This document shows positions 1-8,956 of a stretch of DNA of 64,000 nt, piece after piece. The notes beneath the pieces were generated by a model. It did no database searches. It had not been told where the DNA came from and worked only from the letters and a program-made list of their open reading frames with translations. The DNA is taken from contig JBBCGR010000004.1 in assembly GCA_037201625.1 (NCBI GenBank), forward strand, positions 1,426,001 through 1,490,000, written 5' to 3'. Source of the DNA: JAMXLO01 sp037201625. Its GTDB lineage: Bacteria; Pseudomonadota; Alphaproteobacteria; Acetobacterales; Acetobacteraceae. Both the position numbers and the translations under genes were made by a program. Within the stretch, counting starts at the first letter, position 1; each line of letters begins with the position of its first letter.

Positions 1-994
1 TTTACTGCGACTGCCTGTTCCATCGGAACCAAAACCCGGATCGAAGAAGCCTGCGTAGTGGACACGAAATTCACCAACTGTCGTATCGTAAGCAACCATC
101 TCCGCCGCATATCTTGCTGGCACGGCCACATATTCGCGGGTGGTCAGTATATAGAAGTCATCGGGATTCAGGATAATCCGACCGTCTCGATAGTTATAAA
201 TAGGCTCCCAGAATTCAGCTGAATTGTAGTGTCCTATCTTGTCAATATCTATTCGGGTCCGTGTGCTTCTGCGCGCGATATCCTATGAGTGCACCCGTGC
301 GATGCCACGCAGATCGATCGTTACTCCTACTCTACCATCTCGGAGTAGCTGCTCAGCAGAGTGAGGGTTTATTAGCTCGCCCTCCGTCAGTGCGCTCTTT
401 AGATCACCCACTGCGATGTTCGCGGTGCCGCGGCGGAATCGTAGCTGATTAAGCCGCGAGCCTTCCCGGACGACAACCGAGAAGGTTCGAGGCGCCACCT
501 CCACGTATAATGGGCCGCTGTATCCCCGATCGACTAGGTCGAACGCCATGCTACGATCGACAATCAGTCGAGTGAGAATATCAAGCGCCCAATGGAGCTC
601 TTAGGATTCGCAAGCGCAGTCAGGTTGCCTTCAGCCTCACTCCCTCTAACAACGGGATAACATACACGCAGCCGCGCTCCAGCACCGCGCCGTTTCTCAA
701 GTCGATTTCGTAACCATCGAGTTCTTTGATTTTCTCGAGAACAGTAGCTCTCGGGCCTGGAAGAAAACTGGCCCGGACACGATATGCTACAGACCCCAAC
801 CGTAGATCCAGACTTGCTGGTTGAAATTGGGTACTGGAGATTTGGACGTGGGAAGCAATCGCTCCTTCACGGCAAAGATTCATGATTTCCTGATAAGGCA
901 GGACACCCATGAAGGCGCTCGGGCTGTCGATTGCACCGGGTTCAGCCGGGCGTTCACGGTCAAATAGCAACGGCGGCATTGGGAAACTACCCAC
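1..994 (-). pseudogene. dcd: dCTP deaminase, frame-broken, runs off the left edge
   Basis: Remains of a dCTP deaminase (dCTP to dUTP, pyrimidine nucleotide supply), of the long alphaproteobacterial form. Family landmarks follow in the right order: QPASLDLRLG, AYRVRASFLPGP, GCVYVIPLLE, ANPKSSIGRLDI, GPLYVEVAPRTF, GSRLNQLRFRRG, LIGYRA, EFWEPI and HYAGFFDPGFG. They sit in different reverse frames. I infer one base missing near 630, one near 584 and one near 288, plus one extra near 256; as printed, frames stop at 620 and 283. The start is GTG at 994 or ATG at 979. Residues stay conserved across every shift, so this looks like sequence error or very recent damage rather than old decay. The last residues lie outside the window. 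The 5' end overlaps the small zinc-ribbon gene. Confidence 0.8.
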
Positions 995-1253
995 GTTTCC
1001 GTCCTTCCTTCAGACGTTCTTGGTGACGACGGATAAGGGCATGCCGGTGCCATTCGGCGAAGCAATCCAGGGAACAAAAGATGCCCTCACTACTCTGCCC
1101 GGTGCCCATCGGTATAGAAATTGACCTTTGACAATTCGGACATAGTTCGCACTGCCTGCAACTCCGAAGATATTCATCCTCCGATCCCGCCATCCCAACC
1201 TCGATTTCCCACCCTACCGAAGACGCCGGCGAGATCAAACGCTTACGGTCCAC
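987..1253 (-). CDS. small Cys-rich zinc-ribbon-like protein
   Basis: An 88-residue protein of unknown function. It carries Cys32, 35, 38, 41, 60 and 64; the CPNC at 38-41 and the CSLDC at 60-64 look like two knuckles of a zinc ribbon, followed by a basic tail rich in Arg and Lys. Its end overlaps the dcd start by 8 bases, so the two were probably translated together. A shorter start at Met21 is possible. Base composition is AT-richer than the rest of the window. I cannot name a family; zinc binding is inferred from the cysteine spacing alone. Confidence 0.5.
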   Translation of the reverse strand: MDRKRLISPASSVGWEIEVGMAGSEDEYLRSCRQCELCPNCQRSISIPMGTGQSSEGIFCSLDCFAEWHRHALIRRHQERLKEGRKRG

Positions 1254-1528
1254 AAGTTCTGCGATAAGTTGTCCACGAAGACTGACAAGATAACCATCTG
1301 ATTATATGAAATTTTGCTGTTTATCCCCGCTATCCCCCGACCCCATCATGTCACAGGCCGAGCGAGTGTAGGCCCCGAAGGGGCGCGCTTCTTAGCTGTC
1401 GGCTCGCGCCACGGAACTGGCATTCGGCCCATCCTACGAACCGACGACGGAACGATAGACAGATCGGTTGATGGCCTGGAAGGATCCTGCATAAGAGCAG
1501 GGCACGTAAAGCCCAGTTGGCGATCTCG

Positions 1529-2485
1529 CTATGAACGAGTGAGCGCTTCATATGCCACTCGAGAAATTCTCCCGAGAATGCCCTTCGTGATAATGTCCAT
1601 CTGCATATCCCGTCTGAAATCCGCAGGCGCTACGAAGTTCACACGGTCTTCGGAGATGAGCTTATGAATTTTCCGAATTGACCGCTCCTCTCCTTCGGGA
1701 TCATATACTGCGATCGAATAGCCGCCTTGGTGAGTCATCATCTTCATGGACGGAATATCCGTATCTCCGTCCCCAACAAATATCATCCGCGAAAAAGGTA
1801 CAGGCCGACGACCATCGGGCATGTATCCATTCAAGCTTTCACTGTCCCAAGAATTGCTTATGCCCTTATTTATTCGGAATAAGAACTGCGTCTTACTAGT
1901 ATAATTGATAGCCAGCCCCGGCCACGTAGCGATGCCACCCTCGTAGATAAATTTTGAGGCGAACACTTGATGAAAATAATCGAATATCGGACACCCCCGG
2001 ATCATTTCATACGTTCCGGATGATATGACATAATGACGTAACAACAAGCCATTTTCTGCGGCGAAGTCGTTCATTCTGCCAAACCAGCTTCCGTCAGCGA
2101 GGCCAGGAAATAAATCAACACACTCACCGTGGCGACGAAACTGTTCCTCAGTAACGGGAATCCCCGCCTTGTTTGCCAGTTCTATGAGCAACTGCATGTA
2201 GCACAATATCTCGTCTGCGTCTTGCTCACGTGCGGTCTGCTTCACTCGTGACCAGAATTCTTCATGCGTCAGGCCGACTGAGGGAATGAAGCTACGCTCT
2301 TGGATATTGCCGCGCGCCAACGTGCCGTCAAAATCGTAGACAATCGCCGCCTTCAGTAGGTCTTTGCCCACCTCCTCTTGGGACGCCCTCATACCCAAAA
2401 TCCCATCGACTCGTGTAACCACAGTTACGACGTCCGATTCTATCCGGTTTCCATGTGTGGGACCAAGTCCAAAAGATTCCGTCAC
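1529..2485 (-). CDS. HAD-superfamily phosphatase
   Basis: Haloacid-dehalogenase-like hydrolase of about 318 residues. Motif I, DFDGTLA, lies near residue 51 (nucleophile and acid/base aspartates). A VISSGT segment near residue 155 fits motif II, and VGDGDTDIPSMK near residue 240 fits motif IV, which holds Mg2+. The cap follows motif I, as in phosphoserine-phosphatase-like members. The substrate is unknown. Homologues usually begin just before motif I, so the start could be the Met at 2392 rather than 2485. It is transcribed like the dcd remnant but separated from the zinc-ribbon gene by about 275 bases in which I see no gene. The base composition is AT-rich like that of the left end, suggesting acquired DNA. 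Confidence 0.75.
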   Translation of the reverse strand: MTESFGLGPTHGNRIESDVVTVVTRVDGILGMRASQEEVGKDLLKAAIVYDFDGTLARGNIQERSFIPSVGLTHEEFWSRVKQTAREQDADEILCYMQLLIELANKAGIPVTEEQFRRHGECVDLFPGLADGSWFGRMNDFAAENGLLLRHYVISSGTYEMIRGCPIFDYFHQVFASKFIYEGGIATWPGLAINYTSKTQFLFRINKGISNSWDSESLNGYMPDGRRPVPFSRMIFVGDGDTDIPSMKMMTHQGGYSIAVYDPEGEERSIRKIHKLISEDRVNFVAPADFRRDMQMDIITKGILGRISRVAYEALTRS

Positions 2486-2620
2486 CGCTACCGGCTTGAT
2501 GTTAGCATATTGGGCGCCAGCTCTGCATCAGAGCGCAGGTGGGCTACGACAGCCGACTTTTTGATGTCAACATGAGCCGCGGGCAAGTCCCGGGCCGGGG
2601 GGTGGCAGGCCGAGGATTCG

Positions 2621-2745
2621 ACACGGAGGCAGTGGAGAACCGCGGAGAACCACGGAGAAGAGAAGGCCTGCGCTTCGCGCGAAGCGCCATTCTTTCTTCC
2701 TCCGTGGCCCTCCGCGCCCCTCCTTCGTCCTCCGTGTTGAAAACC
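2621..2745. repeat. dispersed inverted repeat, copy A
   Basis: Intergenic element of about 125 bases. It begins with ACACGGAGGC, ends with CCTCCGTGTTGAAAA, and has a central GCGCTTCGCGCGAAGCGC hairpin, so the whole can fold on itself. A related copy lies at 40281-40395. It sits directly after the stop of the PEP-CTERM gene and could also act as a transcription terminator. It contains no gene. Confidence 0.7.
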
Positions 2746-4161
2746 TTACTTTCGCCGCCGGACCGCCCCGAACAGCCCGAGCAGGCCCACCGACAGCAGC
2801 CCGAGCGTCGCAGGCTCCGGCACCTGCTGCGGCGCATATAGCGAGCCGCCCAGGTCGTCCCCGGTGAAGCCGAACAGGTAGAACCGGTTATCGCCCGCCG
2901 TGCCCGGCAGGTAGTCGTTGTCGTTGGTGATCCACAGCGTGTGGTACAGCGTGCCGTCGACGGTGACGTCCGAGCCGAACGACATGCCCTCGATCTTCGA
3001 CGGGATGTCGGTGCTCGCGATGCCCTTGGCATTCAGCGCCGCCACCACGTCGAGGAACTGTGTCTTGCTCACGGCATGCGTCGCCGCCTCGGTGCCGTCC
3101 ATGGCGGTGATGTCGGTCGCGCCGTTCAGGTCGATCTTGTACACCCGCTTGACCACCGCCGCGTCGCCGTTGCCCTGCCCGGTGCCGTCGCGCTCATCGA
3201 CCAGGAACTCGTGGTCGTTGAGTGCGACGATCTCGCTGACGCCGGTGCCGCTCGTCAGTTGATAGGCGTATTCGTGCGTCGTGCCGGTGGCGATGTCGAT
3301 CGTCACGATGCGCACCAGCTTGGCCGCCGCGCCGCCCAGGGCCTTGTCCTGGATGAGCGCCGACTGCACCGTGCCGACCAGCGTCTTGCCGTCCGGCGTG
3401 ATGGCGAGGCCTTCCATGCCCTGGTTCGGCGTGCGCCCGCTGGTGTTGGCCGCGGTCTCCGCCGCGCCGGTCGGTGCCTGCGTCGCAACGTTCAGGTTGG
3501 TCGGCAGGGTGAAGGTGCGGGTGCGCTCGCCCGTCGCCCGGTTGAACTCGTAGACATACGGACCGTACTCGTCCGAGACATAGGCGAAGGCGCCGTTGTT
3601 GGAGACCCGGATGCTCTCGGGATCGAGCCGGGCATTGTTCGGATTTGCCGAGGACATGGCCGGGTTGAAGTTGTCGGAGCGGCCGCTGAAGTAGAACTGG
3701 CTGCCGGTGTTCTGTGCCGGCGCGCCGGAGCCCAGGCCGACGCTGGAACCGCTGCCATAGGTCAGCGGCGAGCCGTTCCACAGCAGCGTGGTGCCGGTCA
3801 GCGTGGGCGTGATGGTCAGCGGCAGGCCCGGGCCCCCATTGCTGGTGATGTCCATCGTGAGGGTCTGGAAGCGCGGGATATAGGTCACCGTGCTGTCCAC
3901 CGCGGCATTGTAGACCGTCGCGTTGGGGCCTCGGTCGGGCAGCGCCAGGAACGTGTTGCCGCCGGCGGTGGTGAAGCCGGAACCGAGGCCGCCCAGCACG
4001 TTCGCCGGCATGCCGTTCTCCATGTTGCCGGCCAGACCCGAGAGGTCGGCCGAACCGGTGAGCGTGCCGATGCCAAGCAGCGTGGGTGCGGCCTGCGCCT
4101 GCGGCGCAGCAAGAAGACCGAGGCTGGCAGCCGCGGTCAGGCACGTCGAACGTATCGTCAC
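2746..4161 (-). CDS. phytase-like esterase with PEP-CTERM anchor
   Basis: Secreted protein of about 471 residues resembling the esterase-like/phytase-like beta-propeller family (PF13449). Recognisable pieces are FLALPDRGPNA, RLDPESIRVSNNG, YVSDEYGPYVYEF and NQGMEGLAITPDG, typical of that family. A signal peptide ends at AQA. The C-terminus has VPEP, an 18-residue hydrophobic stretch and RRRK: a PEP-CTERM sorting tag that exosortase removes. I prefer GTG at 4161, which has GGGGAG just upstream and begins right at the signal peptide; an ATG at 4212 would add 17 residues. The likely location is periplasm, envelope or exopolysaccharide. The substrate is unknown, and no exosortase gene lies in the window. 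Confidence 0.8.
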   Translation of the reverse strand: MTIRSTCLTAAASLGLLAAPQAQAAPTLLGIGTLTGSADLSGLAGNMENGMPANVLGGLGSGFTTAGGNTFLALPDRGPNATVYNAAVDSTVTYIPRFQTLTMDITSNGGPGLPLTITPTLTGTTLLWNGSPLTYGSGSSVGLGSGAPAQNTGSQFYFSGRSDNFNPAMSSANPNNARLDPESIRVSNNGAFAYVSDEYGPYVYEFNRATGERTRTFTLPTNLNVATQAPTGAAETAANTSGRTPNQGMEGLAITPDGKTLVGTVQSALIQDKALGGAAAKLVRIVTIDIATGTTHEYAYQLTSGTGVSEIVALNDHEFLVDERDGTGQGNGDAAVVKRVYKIDLNGATDITAMDGTEAATHAVSKTQFLDVVAALNAKGIASTDIPSKIEGMSFGSDVTVDGTLYHTLWITNDNDYLPGTAGDNRFYLFGFTGDDLGGSLYAPQQVPEPATLGLLSVGLLGLFGAVRRRK

Positions 4162-4317
4162 GAGTTCCAGACTCCCCTTGTTTCTGGAGTAGCGACCAGA
4201 CAGGGGATGCAAGTGTCATTCCTTCGTCATAAAGGCCTGACAACTGGTTGAATAACCACGTCTGTGACAGAATTACTTAGGTTTTATTACAGCGTGTCTG
4301 TAAAGGATTCCGACGCC

Positions 4318-5505
4318 TCAGGCGGCCGGCCGGGCCCGCCGGCTTTCGGTGCGAAGCTGCCCGCAGGCCGCCAGGATGTCGCGCCCGCGCGGCGCGCGCA
4401 CCGGCGAGGCGAACCCCGCCTCCATCACGATCGCCGCGAACCGCTCGATCGCGCCGCCGCCGCTGGTCTCGAACGGGCTGCCCGGCCACGGGTTGAACGG
4501 GATCAGGTTCACCTTGGCCGGGATGCCGGCGATCAGCCGCACCAGTTCGCGCGCGTCCGCCTGGCTGTCGTTCACGCCCTTCAGCATGACGTACTCGAAC
4601 GTGATGCGCCGCGCGTTCGACGCCCCCGGATAGCGCCGGCATGCGGCGATCAGCTCGGCGATCGGGTATTTGCGGTTCAGCGGCACCAGTTCGTCGCGCA
4701 GGTCGTCGCGCACCGCGTGCAGCGACACCGCCAGGTTGACGCCGAGTTCCGCGCCGGCGCGGTCCATCATCGGCACCACGCCCGAGGTCGACAGCGTGAT
4801 GCGCCGGCGCGACAGGCCGATGCCCTCGCCATCCATCGCGATCACCATCGCCTTGGCGACGTTGGCGTAGTTGTACAGCGGCTCGCCCATGCCCATCAGC
4901 ACGATGGTGGACAGCAGCCGCGGCGTCTCGCCGGTGGGCGACGGCCACTCGCCATACGAATCGCGCGCCGCCATGAACTGGCCGATGATCTCGGGCGCGC
5001 CCAGGTTGCGGGTCAGCGCCTGCGTGCCGGTGTGGCAGAACCGGCACGACAGCGTGCACCCCACCTGCGACGAAATGCACACCGCCCCCCGGTCCTCGGC
5101 GCGGTCCGGGATGTAGACCGTCTCGGCCTCCTGTCCGTCACGGAAGCGGAACAGGAATTTCCGCGTCTCGTCCTTGCTGGTCTGCACCAGCGCGGCCTCG
5201 GGACGGCCGATCACGAACCGCTCCGCCAGCTTCTGCTGCAACGGCCGCGCGATCGAGGACATGCGCGCGAAATCGGTGGCGCCCTGGTGGTAGATCCAGT
5301 GCCAGATCTGCTTGGCGCGGAACGGCGCCTCGCCCGCGGCCGCGATCTCGGCCGCCAGTTCGGCGCGCGACAGCCCGACCAGGTCGCGCCGCCCATCGGC
5401 AAGCTGCGCCGGCGGCGGGGCGAACCGCGCCGACTTGGCGAGGATCCGCTCCCGCTCCGCCTCGGTCAGCGTGATGACGCTGTCGCCCATCAGCGTGCCG
5501 GACAC
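4318..5505 (-). CDS. rlmN: 23S rRNA (adenine2503-C2)-methyltransferase / tRNA A37 methyltransferase
   Basis: Radical-SAM enzyme that methylates C2 of A2503 in 23S rRNA and of A37 in some tRNAs, aiding translational fidelity. The 395-residue length is typical. The cluster motif C-x3-C-x2-C is seen as CTLSCRFC after the conserved GAVCISSQVG; GMGEPLYNY and STSGVVP follow as in the family, and an N-terminal helix-rich domain precedes the barrel. The start overlaps the end of the IalB-like gene by 16 bases, so both probably share a transcript. Nothing looks damaged. Confidence 0.95.
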   Translation of the reverse strand: MSGTLMGDSVITLTEAERERILAKSARFAPPPAQLADGRRDLVGLSRAELAAEIAAAGEAPFRAKQIWHWIYHQGATDFARMSSIARPLQQKLAERFVIGRPEAALVQTSKDETRKFLFRFRDGQEAETVYIPDRAEDRGAVCISSQVGCTLSCRFCHTGTQALTRNLGAPEIIGQFMAARDSYGEWPSPTGETPRLLSTIVLMGMGEPLYNYANVAKAMVIAMDGEGIGLSRRRITLSTSGVVPMMDRAGAELGVNLAVSLHAVRDDLRDELVPLNRKYPIAELIAACRRYPGASNARRITFEYVMLKGVNDSQADARELVRLIAGIPAKVNLIPFNPWPGSPFETSGGGAIERFAAIVMEAGFASPVRAPRGRDILAACGQLRTESRRARPAA

Positions 5506-6032
5506 GCCTTGTTGATCGCGGCATAGGCGGCCGAGAACCCCTTAAGGCTGAACGTATCGGCCACCACCTGGCCATCGCGCGCGCCCGGTGAGCGCGCCAG
5601 CGCCTGGTCGCCGCGCTGGAAGGCAGCGACCGCCGCCCGGCCGTCGCGGGCGAAGGCGTTGCCCTGCGCGGTGTAGAAGTCGAGCCCCGTGGTCTCCACC
5701 TGCACCGTCACCGCGGCGTCCTTGCGGTAGGTGAAGCCGGCGCTGATCGCCACCGCGTCGCGCCCGGCCGGCCGCTGGGTGACCGTGAGGATGACGTCGC
5801 CGCGGCCCGGCAGCGCCGGCACGGAGTTCCTCGCGCGGACGAAGGCATAGCAGACGTTCTGGCCGCCCTCCTGGTGGGTCGCGGCGATCCAGTCGTCGAA
5901 TTTGCCAAGCTCCTTCGGGCCGGCAGCGGCGGCAGGGGCGGGCTTGGTGGCAGGCGCAGGCGGCTTGTGCTGCGACTGCGCAGCGACAGGCGTGGTGAGG
6001 CCAAGCAGCAGCAAGGCGAGGGTCGGGCGCAT
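5490..6032 (-). CDS. IalB-family (invasion-associated locus B) protein
   Basis: About 180 residues with a signal peptide (MRPTLALLLLGL, cleavage after VAAQ). A low-complexity Pro/Ala/Lys linker leads into an IalB-like domain, with FDDWIAATHQEGGQNVCYAF, a VTQRP segment and the closing FSLKGFSAAYAAINKACP. In alphaproteobacteria these exported proteins are common; the Bartonella name reflects one pathogen and says little about function here. I chose the Met at 6032, just before the hydrophobic segment, over a longer start at 6068. It overlaps rlmN downstream. Confidence 0.8.
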   Translation of the reverse strand: MRPTLALLLLGLTTPVAAQSQHKPPAPATKPAPAAAAGPKELGKFDDWIAATHQEGGQNVCYAFVRARNSVPALPGRGDVILTVTQRPAGRDAVAISAGFTYRKDAAVTVQVETTGLDFYTAQGNAFARDGRAAVAAFQRGDQALARSPGARDGQVVADTFSLKGFSAAYAAINKACPAR

Positions 6033-6079
6033 GCGCGCACAGATACGGTGCGCCGCACAGCGCGACAAGCGCGGCGATG

Positions 6080-6694
6080 TCAGCGCTTCGTGGTGGGCTC
6101 CATCCAGGCGGGGCGGTTGCGGCGGAAGCGCGGCGCGCCGTGGCCGGAGCCGGCAGCCACCGCGCCCACGCCGCCGCCACTCCCCACGCCACTTCCCACA
6201 CCGCTTCCCCCTCTACTTCCCACGGGCCGTTCGGCGAAGCGGCCGTGCTGCAGCAGGCGGTCGTACAGCACCAGCGCCCCGGCCACCGCCAGGTTGAGCG
6301 CGAAGCGCGTCGGCACCCGTACCACGTGCTGGCAGCGCTGCAGCGTCGCCGGCGACAGGCCCGACCGCTCCGGCCCCAGCACATACGCCGCGTTCACCGG
6401 ATGGCGGAACGCCGGCAGGTCCGTCGCATCGTCCAGCAACTCGACGCCCACCAGCACGCAGCGCTGCGGCAGTTGCAGCGCATCGAGGTCGCGGAACCGC
6501 CACAGCGGCACGTGGCCCTCGGTGTCGGCGGTATCGGCGAGGCGGCCCGCCCGCGCATCGAAGCCGGCGCCCACGACGAAGCAGAACGCGGCGCCGAACG
6601 CGTGGGCGGTGCGCAGCAGGGCGCCGACATTGGCGGATTTCGACACGCCCTCGACGCCGATGCCGAAATAGCCGCGCGATCTGGCTTCAGCCAT
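6080..6694 (-). CDS. SpoU/TrmH-family RNA 2'-O-methyltransferase
   Basis: SPOUT-class methyltransferase of 204 residues that should methylate a ribose 2'-OH in rRNA or tRNA. The three family motifs are visible: NVGALLRTA near residue 22 (motif 1), VLGPERSGL near residue 126 (motif 2) and NLAVAGALVLYD near residue 155 (motif 3). The last 30 residues are a Gly/Ser/Val-rich tail without homology I recognise. Its start codon shares CATG with a forward ATG, so it is divergently packed against the SAM methyltransferase gene. The exact RNA target cannot be read from sequence. Confidence 0.85.
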   Translation of the reverse strand: MAEARSRGYFGIGVEGVSKSANVGALLRTAHAFGAAFCFVVGAGFDARAGRLADTADTEGHVPLWRFRDLDALQLPQRCVLVGVELLDDATDLPAFRHPVNAAYVLGPERSGLSPATLQRCQHVVRVPTRFALNLAVAGALVLYDRLLQHGRFAERPVGSRGGSGVGSGVGSGGGVGAVAAGSGHGAPRFRRNRPAWMEPTTKR

Positions 6695-6716
6695 GGCCCC
6701 GGTCTATGCCGCGGGC

Positions 6717-7964
6717 ATGACCGACGCAACCGACGCGCGCCTGGCCGCGCAGTATGAGGCGTTCCCCTACCCGAAGCGCGACCCGCGCGAGGAGGCGAAG
6801 CGGCTGATCGTCGGCAGCCCCGGCCATCTGCGCGAGATCGACCACTGGGTGTTCGCCGCCCGCCGCCCGCGCACCCAGCCGCTGCGCGCGCTGATCGCCG
6901 GCGGCGGCACCGGCGATGCGACGATCATGCTGGCGCAGCAGATGGCGCGCGAGGGGCGGGCAGGGGGCGTGACCTGGCTCGACCGCTCCGCCGCGTCGCT
7001 CAAGATCGCCCAGGCGCGGGCGGCGGCGCGCGGCCTGTCGAACATCGCCTGGGAGCAGCGCTCGCTGCTGGACCTGCCGGGCTCGGGGCTGGGGCAGTTC
7101 GACTACATCGATTGCTGCGGCGTGCTGCACCATCTGCCCGATCCGGCCGAGGGCCTGCGGGCGCTGGTGTCGGTGCTGGCGCCGGGCGGCGGGCTCGGGC
7201 TGATGGTGTATGCGCCGCATGGCCGCACCGGCGTCTACATGCTGCAGGACGCGCTGCGCCTGCTGGCGCCGTCCGATGAGGCGCCGGCCGCGCGGCTGGA
7301 TGTGGCGAAGCGGGTGATGCGCCATCTGCCGGAGACCGCCTGGCTGCGGCGCAACGGGTTCCTCGACGACCACGTGAATGGCGGCGACGCCGGGCTGTAC
7401 GACCTGCTGCTGAACCCGCGCGACCGGGCGTTCACCGTGCACGACCTGAACGCGATGCTGGCGGCCGAGGGGCTGGTCGTGGCGTGCTGGATGGAGCCCG
7501 TGCGCTACGACCCGGTGCCGCTGCTGCCCGACCCTCGGCTGCGCGCGCGGGTGGAGGCGCTGGCGCCGGCGGACCGCGCCGCGCTGGCCGAGGCGCTGGC
7601 CGGCAACATCAGCGCGCATATCGTCTATTGCGTGCGCGCCCAGGAGCGGGCCGAGCGCGCCGACTTCATGGCGCCGGATGCCGTGCCGGTGTTGCGCGAG
7701 GTGACCGGCGCGGAGCTTGCCGGCAGCATCCAGCCGGACGGCACGATCACCTTCGTGCTCGACGGGCTGCGCCTGCCGATCCCGCTGCCGCCGCTGGCGC
7801 CCGCCATCCTGCGCCTGGTCGACGGGCAGCGGAGCGTGGGCGCCATCGCCGCCGCGCTGGCCGGGCGGGGCACCGGCGAGGAGGCCTTCGCGCGCGCCTG
7901 GCGGGCGACGTTCACCGCGCTCGAGCGGATCAACCGGCTGCTGCTGACGGCCCCGGCCGGGTAG
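6717..7964 (+). CDS. class I SAM-dependent methyltransferase
   Basis: About 415 residues. The N-terminal tag AQYEAFPYPKRDP is typical of a family of bacterial methyltransferases of unknown substrate. A Rossmann fold follows: LIAGGGTGDATI (SAM-binding glycine loop, near residue 60), WLDRSAASLKIA (acidic end of strand 2), and FDYIDCCGVLHHLPDP (motif IV). A C-terminal region of about 150 residues holds a winged-helix-like segment (FVLDGLRLPIPLPPLAPAIL). I placed the start at ATG 6717 (MTDATDARLA) because the upstream 8 codons overlap the reverse gene; ATG 6693 is the alternative. Confidence 0.8.
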   Translation: MTDATDARLAAQYEAFPYPKRDPREEAKRLIVGSPGHLREIDHWVFAARRPRTQPLRALIAGGGTGDATIMLAQQMAREGRAGGVTWLDRSAASLKIAQARAAARGLSNIAWEQRSLLDLPGSGLGQFDYIDCCGVLHHLPDPAEGLRALVSVLAPGGGLGLMVYAPHGRTGVYMLQDALRLLAPSDEAPAARLDVAKRVMRHLPETAWLRRNGFLDDHVNGGDAGLYDLLLNPRDRAFTVHDLNAMLAAEGLVVACWMEPVRYDPVPLLPDPRLRARVEALAPADRAALAEALAGNISAHIVYCVRAQERAERADFMAPDAVPVLREVTGAELAGSIQPDGTITFVLDGLRLPIPLPPLAPAILRLVDGQRSVGAIAAALAGRGTGEEAFARAWRATFTALERINRLLLTAPAG

Positions 7965-8056
7965 CGGCGAGCGGGGTAAGCGGCAAGCAGGCGGCGTTTG
8001 TCGTGCGAACCGGGCGCCGCGGCGCATGCCAGTCCACGCGTCACCGGCGCTGGTCA

Positions 8057-8956
8057 CTACGTGACGCCCCGGTCCAGCAGGCAGTCGATGAACGCGCGCA
8101 GTGCCGGCTGCGGCAGATGCCGGTTCGAATAGTAGAGGAACAGTCCGGGAGCGGTCGGCGACCAGTCGGCCAGCACGCGCCGCAGCCGTCCCTGCGCGAT
8201 CAGGTCCTGGATGCGGTCGTCATACGCGTAGTGGATGCCGAGACCCTGCAACGCGCCCTCCACCACCACGTCCTGGTGGTTCGAGATCAACGCGCCTTCC
8301 ACGCCGATCTCGAGCCGCCTGCCGCGCTTCTCGAACCCCCAGCGATGGATCGCGCCGCTGCCGGGAAAGCGCCAGTTGATGCAGTCGTGCCGGTGCAGGT
8401 CCATCGGCGTCTTCGGCACGCCGCGCCGCGCCAGATACTCGGGCGAGGCGACCACGGTCATCGGCATGTCGGGCGTCAGGCAAACGGCGATCATGTCCTT
8501 CTCCAGGCGGCCGCCGACGCGAATGCCGGCATCGAAACGACCGGCCACGATGTCGCTCAGTCCCTCGTCGACGACGATGTCGAGCACGACGTGCGGATGT
8601 GCGCGATGGAAGCGGCCGAGCCTGGGTGCGATGAGTCTCTGCGCCGCCAGGCTGAGCGTGTTGATGCGCAGCGTCCCCGCCATCCGTCCCGTCGCCGCCA
8701 CCGCCTCGGCGACCGCCGCATCCATCTCCCGCAGCAGCGGCGCAATACGTTCGTAGAGACGCGCACCCGCTGACGTCGGCGCCACGCTGCGCGTCGTGCG
8801 ATTGAGCAGGCGCACGCCGAGGCGGGTCTCGAGCTGACGGATGGTCTGGCTGAGCGCCGATGCCGACAGTCCGAGATGCTCGGCCGCGCGCGCGAAGCCC
8901 GCCCGCTCCACGACGGCGGCAAAGGCCTTCAGCTCGGCGAACTCCGACCCGCGCAT
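8057..8956 (-). CDS. LysR-family transcriptional regulator
   Basis: A 299-residue LysR protein. The N-terminal winged helix-turn-helix (AELKAFAAVVERAGFARAAE, then LSASALSQTIRQLETRLG and LLNRTTRSV) is intact, and the effector-binding domain ends with DCLLDRGV. The LHRHDCINWRFPGSG segment is characteristic of the CrgA/DmlR-like group, which often controls a divergent dehydrogenase gene. Here the divergent neighbours are the SnoaL-like/SDR pair starting 350 bases away, the likely targets. The intervening region holds repeat copy 1 at 9109-9182 and an AT-rich stretch near 9210-9275 that could contain the promoter. Confidence 0.9.
   Translation of the reverse strand: MRGSEFAELKAFAAVVERAGFARAAEHLGLSASALSQTIRQLETRLGVRLLNRTTRSVAPTSAGARLYERIAPLLREMDAAVAEAVAATGRMAGTLRINTLSLAAQRLIAPRLGRFHRAHPHVVLDIVVDEGLSDIVAGRFDAGIRVGGRLEKDMIAVCLTPDMPMTVVASPEYLARRGVPKTPMDLHRHDCINWRFPGSGAIHRWGFEKRGRRLEIGVEGALISNHQDVVVEGALQGLGIHYAYDDRIQDLIAQGRLRRVLADWSPTAPGLFLYYSNRHLPQPALRAFIDCLLDRGVT

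Noticed and set aside
1254..1528. Small forward and reverse frames between the zinc-ribbon and HAD genes
   Set aside because: No motif, ribosome site or codon pattern supports them.
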